Of a stretch of 33,618 nucleotides of DNA, positions 1 through 9,906 are shown in pieces (within the stretch, counting starts at the first letter, position 1; the number at the start of each line of letters is the position of its first letter). The notes below the pieces were generated by a model. It saw only the letters and a program-made list of their open reading frames with translations. It had not been told where the DNA came from and ran no database searches. Both the position numbers and the translations under genes were made by a program. This DNA is from Chrysochromulina tobinii (Eukaryota > Haptophyta > Prymnesiales > Chrysochromulinaceae), in assembly GCA_001275005.1 (NCBI GenBank), contig JWZX01003279.1, positions 1 through 33,618 on the forward strand, written 5' to 3'.

Positions 1-41
1 GGGCGCGGGCGCGCTGCCGCCGCCGCCGCCGCCGCCGCCGC

Positions 42-82
<41 letters not shown>

Positions 83-1518
83 ACCTCGACCTCCATTAGG
101 CCGCTGCTCATGCCGACGGCGGCTGCGATGGCCGCCATCCGCCCGCAAGCCGCGCCGCTGCCGCCGCCGCCGCCGCCAAGCATGAAAGCCGCCCGCAGCG
201 CGCGCGGCGAGGTGGTCTCCGCCTGGGCCGACGAGGAGGCGAGGAGGGAGAGCCCATCGCTCCACGAATTCTGTGGGAGCTTCCACGGTCCCTCGGGCGA
301 AGATGGGGATGAGGGCGGTCCGGAGCTGCCGCGGCTGCGCGCCCGCTGCGTGTCCGGTGAGCCGCCGTCCGCGCCGCCCTCGCCGCCCTCGCCGCTCTGG
401 TCCTCTGCCGAGCGCATCGTCGCCGCGCGCAGCAGCGCGAGCCCGTCCGTCTTCTTACTCCCGCGCGGCCCCTTGCCCACCGCGCGCCTGGCCACCTTGG
501 CTGTCGACTTGTCGGCGCTGGTCGCGCCGTCCGCACCCTCGCCGGTCGCGCCGTCCGCAGCCTCGGCGCCCTCGCCGGCCGCAGCGGCGGCGCTCGCCCC
601 CTTGTCGCCCTTGGTGCTCGTACTCAGCTTGCGCTTCGCCAGCGGCTTGGGCTGCTGCGCGTCGCTCGCGCTCACGCCCTGAGCTATCATCTGCTTGGCG
701 ATCGCCTGCGCGTCCATCTGGGCGAGATCGACATCTCCGAGCCCGGGCACGGAGCCGCCGCAGCGCCGCTGGATGCGCAGCATGCGGCGCGTCGTCGAGT
801 TCCACCGGTTCTTGATGGCGTTGTCCGTGCGTCCCGGGATCAGCTTCACGATGTGAGCCCACTTGGTGCCGTGCGCCGCGACCGCCTCCATGATCGCCCT
901 GTCCTCATCCTCGCTGAACGACTCCTTCTTGACACTCGGTGAGAGGTGGTTGTGCCAGCGCTCGCGGCACTGCTTACCGATGCGCGAGGGCAGTTCCGCC
1001 GCGATCCGCGACCAGTTGGACGCGCCGTGCAGCTCGACCAGCTCGAGCAGCCGGGCGTCCTCGTGCGTCTTCCACGCCTGCTTGCGCACCGACTTTGCGC
1101 CGTCAGCTTCGGCCGCGCCGTCAGCGTCGGCCGCGTCGGCAGCATCGGCCGCGTCGGCATCGGCGGCGTCATCGTCCAGGCTGGAACCGCACCGCACCGC
1201 GGCCTTGGCCAACGGCGTCGTCGCCACAACGGTCGCGCCCACCCAGGGGGCGGTTGACGAGGAGGCGTTGTTGGGGGTTTCGATCTCCTCCAGGCCGTAG
1301 GAGGGACTGTGCGGCTGCTGCGCGTCTGGCGACGGATAAGACATCGACAGCGCCGCAGAGATGTCGGCCGCGCAGTAGCTGGAACGTGATGTACATTCCT
1401 CGGGCGGCGGCGCGTTGCTGCCAGAAAAGCAAGCGACCAGGACGGCGTCTGCGCCAGGCTTGATATCGTCGAGCGAGATGTTGAGGGGCGCGGGGCTCAC
1501 GGTGCTGCCGGTCATCAT
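1..1518 (-). CDS. R2R3 MYB transcription factor (3' end beyond window)
   Basis: A nuclear DNA-binding regulator of the c-Myb/MYB3R-like class. The minus-strand frame is open from an ATG pair at 1518 to the window edge (506 codons), with an in-frame TGA just upstream of that start. R2 lies at about residues 147-197 with three spaced Trp and the KQCRERWHNHL recognition helix; R3 at about 198-250 begins with Phe in place of the first Trp and contains GRTDNAIKNRWNS. Only two repeats are seen. KQCRERW is more typical of animal Myb and plant MYB3R than of plant R2R3 factors. The N-terminus (to residue 145) is Ala/Asp-rich; downstream of R3 comes a Lys/Ala/Glu-rich linker, a Gly stretch, then poly-Ser and poly-Gly at the window edge. 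The domain assignment is firm; target genes cannot be told. It is divergent from the next gene. Confidence 0.93.
16..82. repeat. CCG/CTG trinucleotide tract
   Basis: A run of CCG followed by a run of CTG (about 13 units). On the minus coding strand it encodes poly-Ser (AGC) followed by poly-Gly (GGC) in the MYB tail. Probably length-variable. Confidence 0.9.
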
Positions 1519-1818
1519 CGAGGAAACAGCTGTAACCGCTCAGGCAACTGGTCTCCGAAGCGGGTGCCCCCGGGCAGGCAAGGATGCAGACAAAATGCTG
1601 TACTCCACTCGCGGGACCGCGGCGGCAGAATGTGGTGTGTTCTTCACGGCCAATGTTTAGAATTCGACTGAGCTGACGCGAAACCTAACAACTTGTACAC
1701 TTTCTCTGCAGGAGACACGTCATCTCGGCTTGGCAAGGGTGACGTTCCTTTCACCGCAAAGTAAGTGTTTCGTCGTCTTCATGTTCACAGCAAATTCACA
1801 CATCTTCAAACCACCTAC
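1519..1818. promoter_or_regulatory. Divergent intergenic region, MYB / membrane protein
   Basis: The 300 bases between two divergent starts should hold both promoters and 5' leaders. A GTAAGT donor-like sequence lies at 1761 and a pyrimidine-rich acceptor-like TTCACAG ends at 1790; another acceptor-like CTCTGCAG ends near 1711. These suggest a spliced leader region of the plus-strand gene, but no exon-intron structure can be fixed. No TATA box is recognised. Confidence 0.4.
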
Positions 1819-2382
1819 ATGTCGGTCGTCTCAAAGGGTAAAGAAATGGCCGTCGCGCTCACGAATCTCAATCCGTTGGCCCCCTTGATCGTCACAGTGG
1901 TCATCGTGGTCGCCCTTGTCGCCATGCTCATCTTTAAGAAGGTCAATAAGTCGACGCCGGCCGCTGCAGCGCCCACACCCATTGCAGCTGCGCCCGCCGC
2001 ACCTGCCGCCGCCTCGAGCAGTAAGCCGAAGCGTGCGGCCAAGTCGCCCGCGCCCGCCGCCAAGTCACCCACGCCCCCTGCCAAGTCACCAGCCAAGTCA
2101 CCCGCACCCGCGCCTGCACCCGCACCGGTGAGCCAGCTTGCGGCTCTAACACACCAGCCCGATCGCAACGGCGGGCTCCCCTCGCCGATTCCGCCCTGAC
2201 CATTGCTGCCGTCGGCTCTGACCGCGCGCTTCGCGCTCTGCTCTCCATATGCGCAGGCCAAAGGGCTGAAGTCGCCCAAAGTTGTCTCCAAGCGCGTGTC
2301 CGCCGAGCTTGCCGCCCTCGAGTTCGCCTCGCCGGGCGCTGCGATGCTGGCTTCGGGGTCGAAGCGGCGCGGTCGCTCGTGA
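1819..2382 (+). CDS. Small single-pass membrane protein with Lys/Ser/Pro-rich tail (one intron)
   Basis: Exons 1819-2127 and 2257-2382 give 144 residues. The 129-nt intron (2128-2256) has donor GTGAGC and acceptor GCGCAG and falls exactly between codons; reading through it would end in unrelated sequence, whereas splicing joins the Ala/Pro tail to AKGLKSPKVVSKR in the same style. A short polar N-terminus is followed by one hydrophobic segment (about residues 23-42, rich in Val/Ile/Leu), then a KKVNK stop-transfer and repeated AKSP/APAP units ending in a basic SGSKRRGRS. The start is the first in-frame ATG. I recognise no family. The layout suggests a tail exposed on one membrane face, possibly phosphorylated at the SP sites. 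The splice model is well supported; the function is unknown. Confidence 0.75.
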
Positions 2383-3421
2383 GCCAGCATTCGGCCGCGA
2401 GCGTGACAGTGAATCATCTCCCTATAGGCCGGTGTGGCGAGGCCAGCTGGGCGGGCGGGGTTGAATCCCAGCGCGCGGACCGCGCATGGAGGACTGGCCG
2501 CAGGCCGCTCAGCCTCAGGGCCGCCGAGCATCAGCCGCCGAGCCTCCCTCGGCGCGGTGTTGTACGATCGCATGACAAGACGCATGTGTGTGTCGTGGCA
2601 TCGCGGGCGAGAGTCGCAGCGACGTGCGTGAGTTTCTGTGTGTGCACTGTGTCGTGTGAGTGAGTGTGCGGAGCGTCGTCGCGGTCTTCCCGGCCCACCG
2701 GCACCGCCCACCGCGGCCACGTCGAGGGACTCGTCGACCCGACCCGCAAGGCCACGCGACCCGCCCCGACGTCGCTCCCCGCCCGGCCTACACCGGTCCG
2801 TCAGGGAGCGGGGCCGGGGGCGCAACATCGCGTCCACGTCGGGCGGGGCCCCCGCTTGATTTTCACCTGCGACCCGGGCCCGGGGCCGGGGGCGGCGCTA
2901 CCCGGGTGCGAACTACAACATGATTGACTATTGAACTTGAGTCGAACCGCTCGCGGCTCGGCGGACGCCGCGCGCGCGCGCGAGCGGGTCCGAGCGAGAA
3001 GCGTGACGGCTGAGAGAGAGTTCGGTTGTAACAGTTACCGCGTGAAGCTTGAAGGGTCTAGGGAGTCTACAGGGTGGACTCACACTCAGGGTGGACTCAA
3101 TTTACTAAATCATGAATTCAGAATTGGAGACTCAATGAAAAAGTTCAATAAAAACCAAATACAAAATGAAGCACGCTCCGAGGAACAGCCTTGAACTCAG
3201 TGTCACCGCGGGTCGTCGGCTCGTCGCACGCTCGACGATCGTCACGTCGAACACGGACTCGTCCGAGCGTGTGGTCCCGTTGCGACGCGCTCGCCCACGT
3301 CGGCCCACGCGCGCTCTGCCGCATCAGTCCGCTTGGGAGTACTCCAGGCAACGACCCCGCATGGCCAGCACCCACGCCCCACGAGCCCTCGCCGCGCGAC
3401 TTCACCTCACGACGCCGACGG
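2383..3421. other. Convergent intergenic region, no gene seen
   Basis: About 1 kb between two 3' ends. It holds GT-rich sequence (2580-2670), a GC-rich block with CCCGGG-type inverted repeats (2870-2905), a GC-alternating run (2971-2983), and two copies of AGGGTGGACTCA at about 3069 and 3087. Composition drops to AT-rich at 3100-3170, with an AATAAA on the plus strand near 3149. Open frames here lack domains and natural codon use. Confidence 0.5.
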
Positions 3422-4723
3422 TCACTCGGCAGTGACGGCGGCGCTTGAGCGCTTCTCGATGTTCTGCGCGAGCACGTATGAGCGGAAGGAGAGGCCCTTG
3501 GTCTTCTCGATGACCTGCTGGTACACGTCAGGCGGCTGCACGCCGAGGATGACGTGGCCACTCTGCGAGTCGATCTTCGCGTTCAGCTGCGCGTCGGACA
3601 CCATCTTGACGATCCACTTCTCTGCGGCGATCTGCTCCATGCCGAGCTTCTGCGCCAGCATCGCCAGGTTGATGCGCTCGTGGATGCGGCAGTACGACTC
3701 GAAAATGGAGAGGCGCGCGGCCTTGAGGAAGAGCACCTCCGAGTTGCACAGGAAAAAGTCGCGGTCGAGCACCTGCGCGCATGCCTTGAGCCGCTCCTGC
3801 GCGTCTTCGAAGTTGGCGCGCGTGTGCAGATCCTCGAGGAAGGAGGTGATGGGGTCGGAGTAGTTGGCGCGCTCGATGCCGATGACGCGCACGAGGTCGC
3901 GCATCTTGTCGCGCCGGCGCGGGTTGGTCACGACGGCGACGGCGAGGTAGCGCAGCAGGTGCGGCGCGTTCGTCTGCAGCGCCTGCAGCCACTTCTCCTG
4001 CAGGAAAAGATCTGCGACGACCGCCCGCCCGTTCGTGTGGTTGCCGAGCAGGAAAAGGGCCCAGTGCATGAGCCAGCACCGCTGCTGCAGCACCATCGCG
4101 GGCGGCGTGGACGTGCGCGCGTCAATCGCGTCGCGCAGCGCGTTCAGGTCCTCAAGCGCCGCGTCCCACGCGCGGTTGAGGATCTCGCCCGCGAGCTTGC
4201 CCCACAGCGCCGAGAAGGCCTTGTCGGAGTCGCTCGTGAGAAGCCGGTAGCTGCCGAGCAGGTTGGCGGCCTGCTCGTAGTTGCCGCACTCGAAGAGAAA
4301 TTTCGCCCACTTCAGCAGCACCTCGATCTGCGCCGGCGTGATGTTCAGCTGCTGCCCAAGGTACGCCTGCGTGAAGCAGCGGTTGTGCTTTAGCTCCTCG
4401 ACGCGGCCCGGGTCGCCGACGACGGCGAGGATGGGCTCGACCTCGGCCTGAAGGGCCTTCATGTTGCTGAGGACTTCCTCGCGCCGCGTCGCGATGCTCG
4501 CCGGCACATCGCTCGTCGAGTTCAGACCCTTGTAAATGTCTACCGCTAGGTCGAGCATGTTCGTCTTGAAGAGCACGGTCAGCTTCGCCTTCTCGAGGTC
4601 ATCCTTGGGGGCAAGCTCGCGCGAGCTGAGGAAATCGAGCAGCGGCAGCAACAGGTGGCGGTCGAGGAACCGGCCGATCGTGGGTGTGAGGTCGTGCGAC
4701 GAGAACGCTGAGGTCGCGGCCAT
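3422..4723 (-). CDS. EIF3E: Translation initiation factor eIF3 subunit e (INT6)
   Basis: A subunit of the eIF3 complex, which binds the 40S ribosome and recruits mRNA; e-subunits are also tied to the proteasome/COP9 group through the shared PCI fold. The 433-residue product is collinear with animal and plant eIF3e. The N-terminus has the family signature FLDRHLLLPLLDFLSSREL, followed by YECGNY-like FECGNYEQAA (near residue 150), LWGKLAGEILNRAWDAALEDL, and a C-terminal PCI/winged-helix region with EKWIVKMV, LNAKIDSQSGHVILG and YQQVIEKTKGLSFRS. I chose the ATG at 4723 because homology begins right after it; the in-frame stretch upstream has no family match. The gene is intronless. Its 5' end is 294 bases from the 3' end of the ataxin-2 gene on the same strand. 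Confidence 0.97.
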   Translation of the reverse strand: MAATSAFSSHDLTPTIGRFLDRHLLLPLLDFLSSRELAPKDDLEKAKLTVLFKTNMLDLAVDIYKGLNSTSDVPASIATRREEVLSNMKALQAEVEPILAVVGDPGRVEELKHNRCFTQAYLGQQLNITPAQIEVLLKWAKFLFECGNYEQAANLLGSYRLLTSDSDKAFSALWGKLAGEILNRAWDAALEDLNALRDAIDARTSTPPAMVLQQRCWLMHWALFLLGNHTNGRAVVADLFLQEKWLQALQTNAPHLLRYLAVAVVTNPRRRDKMRDLVRVIGIERANYSDPITSFLEDLHTRANFEDAQERLKACAQVLDRDFFLCNSEVLFLKAARLSIFESYCRIHERINLAMLAQKLGMEQIAAEKWIVKMVSDAQLNAKIDSQSGHVILGVQPPDVYQQVIEKTKGLSFRSYVLAQNIEKRSSAAVTAE

Positions 4724-5017
4724 CGTCGAAGCCACGCGACTCGCAAGTGACCAGTCTGTACACATTCACAGTGCCCTCGAGCTTAAAATACAACGCCAAG
4801 GAGTTGAGTCGGCGCAACAAGACCCGTGCCCGCTGCTGTACTCACCACGATCTGCATCGCTCCTGCCGCTCAGAGCTGCCGAGGAAATCGTTCGCGGCAT
4901 CACCCTCCGAGGCTCCCGCTCCGTCTGCTAAGTAAGTTCTCCGCTGACGGTACTGCTGCCGCTCGTGAGGTCGTTGTTCCTCGGCCAGAGTGAGCTCGGC
5001 CTCCACCGGAGGCGGGC

Positions 5018-6876
5018 TCACGAGGGCCTCTGGCCCGGCGGCATCGAGAGGCGCATAGGCGGCATGCCCTGCGGCGGTTGGCCCATCGGCGTGCCCATCG
5101 GCAGGCGCCCCGGCTGCATCGCCTGCTGCTGCTGCTGCTGCATCTGCTGCTGCATCTGCTGCTGCATCATCGGCTGCATCTGCTGTTGCATCATCATCTG
5201 CTGCTGCGCCGCCATCGCCTGCTGCTGATGCACCATCAGCTGCTGCTGCTGCGGTGTCTGCTGCGACTGCGGCTTGCCCATCATGTTGGCGCCGGCCATG
5301 TTCAAGAACGGGCCCGGCGCCGACATGGTCTGCATGACTCCCGGCTGCATCTGGGGCAAAGTAGCCATGTAGCCCATCGGCACCTGTGCGGCGCCGGGCA
5401 TCATCATGCCGGACGCGCCCGGCTGCGGCGGCATCATCATCGCCATCCGCTGCTGCAGCTGCTGCTGCTGCTGCTGCGGCTGCTGCTGCTGCTGCTGCTG
5501 CGCCTGCTGCATCTGCATGGTGTACATCATGGCCTGCGGTGGCGAGGCGACGCTGTACTGGACCATCTGCGGTTGCGGCGGCAGCCGCGGCGAGAGGGCA
5601 GCGTCGGCGCCCGACATGGCGCCCGACATGGCCGGAGTGCCCGCTCCGGCGCCTCCGTACGGCTTGCCAGGCACGAAGGCCTTCGCAGCCGCGTTGAGCT
5701 TGGACTTCATCGACAAGGGAGGTTTGGAGGGAGCCTCGCCCCCGGCGGCAGGCGCATCGACCGAGGGCGAGCCGCCTGAGGCCGGCGGTGCGGCCGGCAG
5801 TGCGGGCGTCGCCGGGGCCGTGATGGTGCTCACGACGGCGCGGGTTGGGTCGGTGCCATCACTCGTGAGCACCATCGAATACTTCGCCTCCTCGTCCTCG
5901 TCGTCGTTGTCGTCGAGCTCCTTGAGGCCCCGCTCCTCGAGCACGTGCTTATTCGTCGAGCCCTTCTTCTCAATCTCGGCCGCCATCGCCTGCGCCTTGG
6001 CCAGCTGCTCGGGCGTGTACTTGTCCATAGTGAGCTTCGTCGTATACAAATCATCAGAGTAATTCGAGCGATGGCCCAGGCGCTCGTTGACCGCAAACTG
6101 GTCCCAGTTGCGCGTCGAGCCGCCCTTGCTCATCGACAGGTCCGCGTCCAGCGCCGTGTCTTCGGACAGCCACGTGGTCGCCCTCACAAGCTCTCGATCC
6201 TCGCCGGCACCGCGGCCGGCCACTTCGATCTCCGTGTCGGCGAGCACTCCGTCACCGATCGAGCGCGCGACGACGGTGCGCTCGTCATTATACAGGTCGG
6301 CATCCTTGATGACGAGGCTCACTATGTCGGTGCGCCTGAAGACGCGCCGAGCCACGGCCTCGGCGACGAGCTCCTCCGGTCCGACCACCTGCCGCACCAC
6401 TCTCATCACCACACCGGCCTGCTTGCCCTTGGCGTCCTCGGGGCATCCGGCCTCGTCCCACCAGCCCGTGCTCAGGATGCCATCGAACAGGCCGCCGCCC
6501 TTGAGCGTGATGGTCACCGGCAGGCCCTGCCATCGCAGCAGCGGACGAGAAAGAGTGTTGCGCGGGGCGCGTGAGATACTGTGCCAGGGAGAGATTGCCT
6601 CAGGCACGGTTGTGGCTGTGGCGGTGAGCCACGCACCACGAGGCTGCGCATGGCAAACGAGAGCCGCTCGGACGTCGTCGCCTTGTACTCGGCAGGGTTG
6701 CGCTGGCCAATCCTGCCAGGCCGAAGTCGTTTGCAGAGGCTCTCAGCAGGGATACACGCCGCCAAGGGAGCAGCGCGGCTCGAGCATGAGAACCGTGGGA
6801 TGTTCAGGCCGGAAAAAGCACACCGAGTTATTGCTTGGCCAGACAGGGCCTTTGGGCGCGTCGAGATGCTGGTCAT
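5018..6876 (-). CDS. Ataxin-2 family RNA-binding protein (Lsm, LsmAD, PAM2, Gln-rich; one intron)
   Basis: Ataxin-2 proteins bind mRNA and poly(A)-binding protein and act in translation and stress granules. Proposed exons are 6876-6637 and 6526-5018 (582 residues). The 110-nt intron (6527-6636) has donor GTGCGT and acceptor GGCAG and joins ERLSFAMRSLV to GLPVTITLKGGGLFDGIL, restoring the start of the Lsm fold (about residues 68-150). LsmAD follows, with FAVNERLGHRSNYSDDLYTTKL. A perfect PAM2 motif, KLNAAAKAFVPG, lies at residues 356-367 and should bind the MLLE domain of PABP. From about residue 400 the tail is Met/Gln/Pro-rich with several CAG-encoded poly-Gln runs. Without the intron the frame has only a non-ATG start. 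Exon 1 upstream of the ERLSF segment has no family match, so the 5' end is uncertain. The promoter is shared with the divergent PsbP-like gene. Confidence 0.9.
5121..5520. repeat. CTG/CAG tracts encoding poly-Gln
   Basis: Imperfect CTG runs at about 5121-5265 and 5450-5512, read as CAG on the coding strand, encode Met-interrupted poly-Gln in the ataxin-2 homologue. The longest pure run is in the second block. Confidence 0.9.
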
Positions 6877-7093
6877 TATGCGAGGTTATTGCCTGGAGGG
6901 AGACGAGGGTTCCGCGCGGCGGCGGCACGCCGAGACCGGGCCGAAGAGCGGTGCTTGGTGGAAAAGGCGTGCAGAAGTTGCTAAAACACGTGGACACGAA
7001 AATGGGTTTTTTGACGTAGGAGGGCCGGCACCCCGCTCAACTAAGGCGCACTGAAAGATTCTCATTGTGAAGATTTTTACGCGGCGATTTCAC

Positions 7094-7744
7094 ATGGCAC
7101 TTGTTTCTCTCGTCCAGATTCTCGCTCTGTCGCTCGCGCCGCCCGCGTCGACCACAAGGAAGTTCGACCGCCGAGCGTTGCTCTTCTCGCCCGTCGCCAT
7201 CGCAACCGCCGCAGCACTGCAGCCTCGACCTGCCGCCGCTGCCTCGGCACTGCCAACTAGTTACAAGGATGAGCGCTACGGCGTCTCATTCTTGCTGCCA
7301 GAGGGTTACGTGATGAAACCACAGGAGCTAGCAGATGGCCGCCGCCTCGTCACTGCGACCGATCCTAACGATGACACGACCAACGTCTTCATCGCTTTCA
7401 CTCCGATCCGACCCGACTATACCAGTTTGGGCTCCTTCGGCACAATAGACTTTATCGGCTCCACGCTGCTCCCGCAGTGCGGCTCCAATGGCGCATGCGC
7501 CTTCGCAAGCGGCGATGACATCGAGGGCGTGATGCTGGAGCAGGCGTCGGTGAAGGGCTCGTTCGTCTACGACTACACCATCCAGCAGCAGGGCGGGCCG
7601 ATGCGCCACTTACGATCACTCCTTGCCATCAAGGCGGACGGCGCCGCGAGCGTCCTCATCACGCTCACCGCGCAGTGCCTCGAGCCCAAGCATGCGGCGG
7701 TCGCCGCCACCTTTAAGGCCATCATCGAGAGCTATGCGTCATGA
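7094..7744 (+). CDS. PsbP-like thylakoid lumen protein
   Basis: PsbP-domain proteins are soluble lumen proteins of the photosystem II oxygen-evolving complex or its assembly factors. The 216-residue product starts at the first in-frame ATG. Residues 1-20 form a signal peptide (MALVSLVQILALSLAPPAS), followed by a short basic transit segment and a twin-arginine lumen signal (FDRRALLF plus an Ala-rich core) with likely cleavage after AAAASA near residue 53. This three-part presequence fits a plastid of red-algal secondary origin. The mature part opens with the family pattern Y-K-D-E-R-Y-G-V-S-F-L-L-P-EGY and has TNVFIAFTPIRPDYTSLGSFGTID, also typical. It is closer to PsbP-domain/PPL proteins than to authentic PsbP, judging from length and divergence. 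It is intronless and divergent from the ataxin-2 gene. Confidence 0.9.
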   Translation: MALVSLVQILALSLAPPASTTRKFDRRALLFSPVAIATAAALQPRPAAAASALPTSYKDERYGVSFLLPEGYVMKPQELADGRRLVTATDPNDDTTNVFIAFTPIRPDYTSLGSFGTIDFIGSTLLPQCGSNGACAFASGDDIEGVMLEQASVKGSFVYDYTIQQQGGPMRHLRSLLAIKADGAASVLITLTAQCLEPKHAAVAATFKAIIESYAS

Positions 7745-8296
7745 TCGCGTCCGGAGGCCACGCGCCACCCACGCCATGAGCCCATGACCCTTGCGATGAC
7801 CACGCAAGAACACCACTCGTCGGTCTGGGACGCGGTCATCTTCCGGGGACGGACCACGGAAATTTTATGTTGCGCTGTTCGAGCCCTGACGTGGCTGTCT
7901 CGCGAAGTTCACATGCATGCAGGACCGTTCTTGTTCACAGTACTTGAGCAACCGAGCAGGACGACGCAGAATCGTGCAGTTACCCCTGTGTGTTTTGTCG
8001 CACTTTACCAACAAAGCCCCAAACATGTCATTTGTTCGTCGCACCTACCTGTACAGCAAGTACTTCACGCTAAGTGCCAGGGATCCGCCCTGTGTGTGCT
8101 CCGGAGAGACACCCGACCTGCGACCTCACTAGCGAAATTGATTGCCCGAGCCGTCTGACTCTGAGCGAGCGAGTACTCAGTACTTGTGTTGACCGAGGGG
8201 CCTTTCTTTGAGACGGTGACGGGCGCGCGGGGTCCGCGACGAAACTGGGGGGCATGCATGCTTGGGGAGTGCAAGACTTCCGTTCCGGCGAGGTAA
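7745..8296. other. Intergenic region, possible unseen 5' exons of the glycosyltransferase
   Basis: No convincing coding sequence. It should hold the end of the PsbP-like transcript and the promoter or leader of the glycosyltransferase gene. That protein lacks a visible signal peptide, so an upstream exon may hide here. Confidence 0.35.
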
Positions 8297-9817
8297 ATGT
8301 ACCTCATTCCGCCCTCCAGCGGTGCGTGCACCGACACGCCTGGTTGGACCAACACGTATCAAGCCACGTGCAACACCTTCGTGGTTGATGGGCACTGCAC
8401 CGGCAACGGATTCGCCGTCAGCCACGATTGGGCGGCTGCAGCCGCGTTTGGCAGCGCAGGCGAGCATTGCTGCGTCTGCGGCAAAGACCGACGGCATGTG
8501 CAGCTTGTTCGGCCGTCGCCGCATGATGTAGGAGCCGAATTCGGGCCACGTCATGTCCAGCCTCGCTCTGAGAAGTCGCCAACGCTGTGGCGCTGCACCC
8601 TTCCGCCGTATCCACCGCTTGTATCGTTGATCGTCCTGACTTGCAATCGGCCCGGATTCCTGGACTTGGCCGCGGCACAAACCTATCCGAACCTCGAGGT
8701 GGTCGTCGTGGATGACAGCTCAGACTCCCACGCCATCGAGCGCTCACAGCTACTCCGACGGCACGGCACCCTGCGCAATAAGATCCGCCTCGTGCAGCTC
8801 GCAGCCCGATCTTCGATTGGGGCCAAGCGCAACGCCGGCGTGCGCGCCGCGCGCGGAACCGTGCTGTTGCACTGGGATGACGACGACTTGCACCCTCCGG
8901 GGCAGGTGGAGGCCCTCGCGTGCCCAATCGTCACAAACCGGACGGAGCTCGCCGCGCTTGGCTTCGCCTACCTCGCCAAGCTCAGTCGCCTCCGCGGCGC
9001 ACGGTTTTATGAGTACCGCGGGGCAGGTCCCTTTCTCGGCTCGTTGGCCTTCCATCGCTCAGTGGCGGAGGCTCTGCTCGCCCACCCGGACGCCCACGCG
9101 GCCGCCCACCCGCCGCCACCCAGCCCTGGCGGCGGCGGACCCTTGGGCGGCCCATTTGCCGACGTGTCCCTCTCGGAGGACTTGGGCTTTGTGGAACGGG
9201 CACTGGACGGCTGCCATCGGATGCTCACCGTGACGGGCGTGCCGATCGTGTACACTCGGCATACATCGGTGCGCAACACGTGGCAGGTCAACCTGACCGA
9301 TCAAATGGCACCTTCAAGAGAGGTGCCGCCGCCCAGCTTTGTGAGCGACGCACTCCGGCGACAGTATGTGGAGGCTGAGGCGGATTCATTTGGGCGCGGC
9401 GCGTGCGTCCCGATCCGCAGGCATGCTCCTCCCGACTTGCGGTTTCCAGTGCGCTACCCATACATGCCCCCAAAGTGTTGCCACGGCAGCGCACGACGCC
9501 ATTCGAAAGCGGAGCTTCTCCGGCCGTGCGCGCCGTCGGCGAGCGAGTGCTCTACCACCTACTGCGGCGAGGCCAAGGGAGAGTGCTCGGCGAGCTGCAC
9601 GTGCCCGGAGGAGCGCCGGCACGGCGCGGCGGGTACAGTCGCGTGTGGCTTCCACTGTTGCCGCTTCTGGCGCGAGTGGTGGAGCGAGCACCCGGGGGCA
9701 TGCACCAGCCTGAAGGCGACGCGGCCGCTCAAGGCGCATGCATGCCAGGAGCGGCACCTGGTCAGCAGGAGGCGGACCGAGGGAGACGCAGTATACATTG
9801 AGAAAAACGTCATGTAA
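8297..9817 (+). CDS. Family 2 (GT-A) glycosyltransferase flanked by Cys-rich modules
   Basis: A probable inverting, nucleotide-sugar-dependent glycosyltransferase. Three parts are visible. Residues 10-60 form a Cys-rich module with ACTDTPGWTNTY and EHCCVCGKD, a pattern I know from many algal secreted or surface proteins. Residues 105-330 are a GT-A fold: VSLIVLTCNRPGF, NLEVVVVDDSSD, SIGAKRNAGVRAARG and the metal-binding HWDDDD (Asp194-197), then SEDLGFVERAL, likely the acceptor/base segment. The C-terminus (about 395-480) is a second Cys-rich region with at least twelve Cys. The Cys content implies a secretory-pathway location, yet no signal peptide or anchor is seen at the ATG, which directly follows an in-frame TAA. 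The true N-terminus is therefore probably on an upstream exon. The catalytic assignment is good; the sugar and acceptor are unknown. Confidence 0.8.
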   Translation: MYLIPPSSGACTDTPGWTNTYQATCNTFVVDGHCTGNGFAVSHDWAAAAAFGSAGEHCCVCGKDRRHVQLVRPSPHDVGAEFGPRHVQPRSEKSPTLWRCTLPPYPPLVSLIVLTCNRPGFLDLAAAQTYPNLEVVVVDDSSDSHAIERSQLLRRHGTLRNKIRLVQLAARSSIGAKRNAGVRAARGTVLLHWDDDDLHPPGQVEALACPIVTNRTELAALGFAYLAKLSRLRGARFYEYRGAGPFLGSLAFHRSVAEALLAHPDAHAAAHPPPPSPGGGGPLGGPFADVSLSEDLGFVERALDGCHRMLTVTGVPIVYTRHTSVRNTWQVNLTDQMAPSREVPPPSFVSDALRRQYVEAEADSFGRGACVPIRRHAPPDLRFPVRYPYMPPKCCHGSARRHSKAELLRPCAPSASECSTTYCGEAKGECSASCTCPEERRHGAAGTVACGFHCCRFWREWWSEHPGACTSLKATRPLKAHACQERHLVSRRRTEGDAVYIEKNVM

Positions 9818-9906
9818 AGTTGAAGGATTTTGCATGCACTTGCCCCCAAAATTTGGCCCTCATCGCAAGGCCCCTTGCTCATCGCGACGGGACCGCTCTC
9901 GATTAC

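Noticed and set aside
1761-1790. 30-nt GTAAGT..CACAG candidate intron
   Set aside because: Much shorter than every intron supported here (81-219 nt), and no coding frame tests it.
1815-2837. Minus-strand open frame of 340 codons
   Set aside because: It lies antisense across the spliced plus-strand gene, has no domain, and its residues mirror the Ala/Pro-rich coding on the other strand.
3554-4393. Plus-strand open frame of 279 codons
   Set aside because: Antisense to eIF3e, whose homology is unmistakable; long open mirrors are expected at this GC content.
8293-8319. 27-nt GTAAAT..CCAG candidate intron before the glycosyltransferase
   Set aside because: It would keep frame, but the upstream residues show no signal peptide and the length is implausible.
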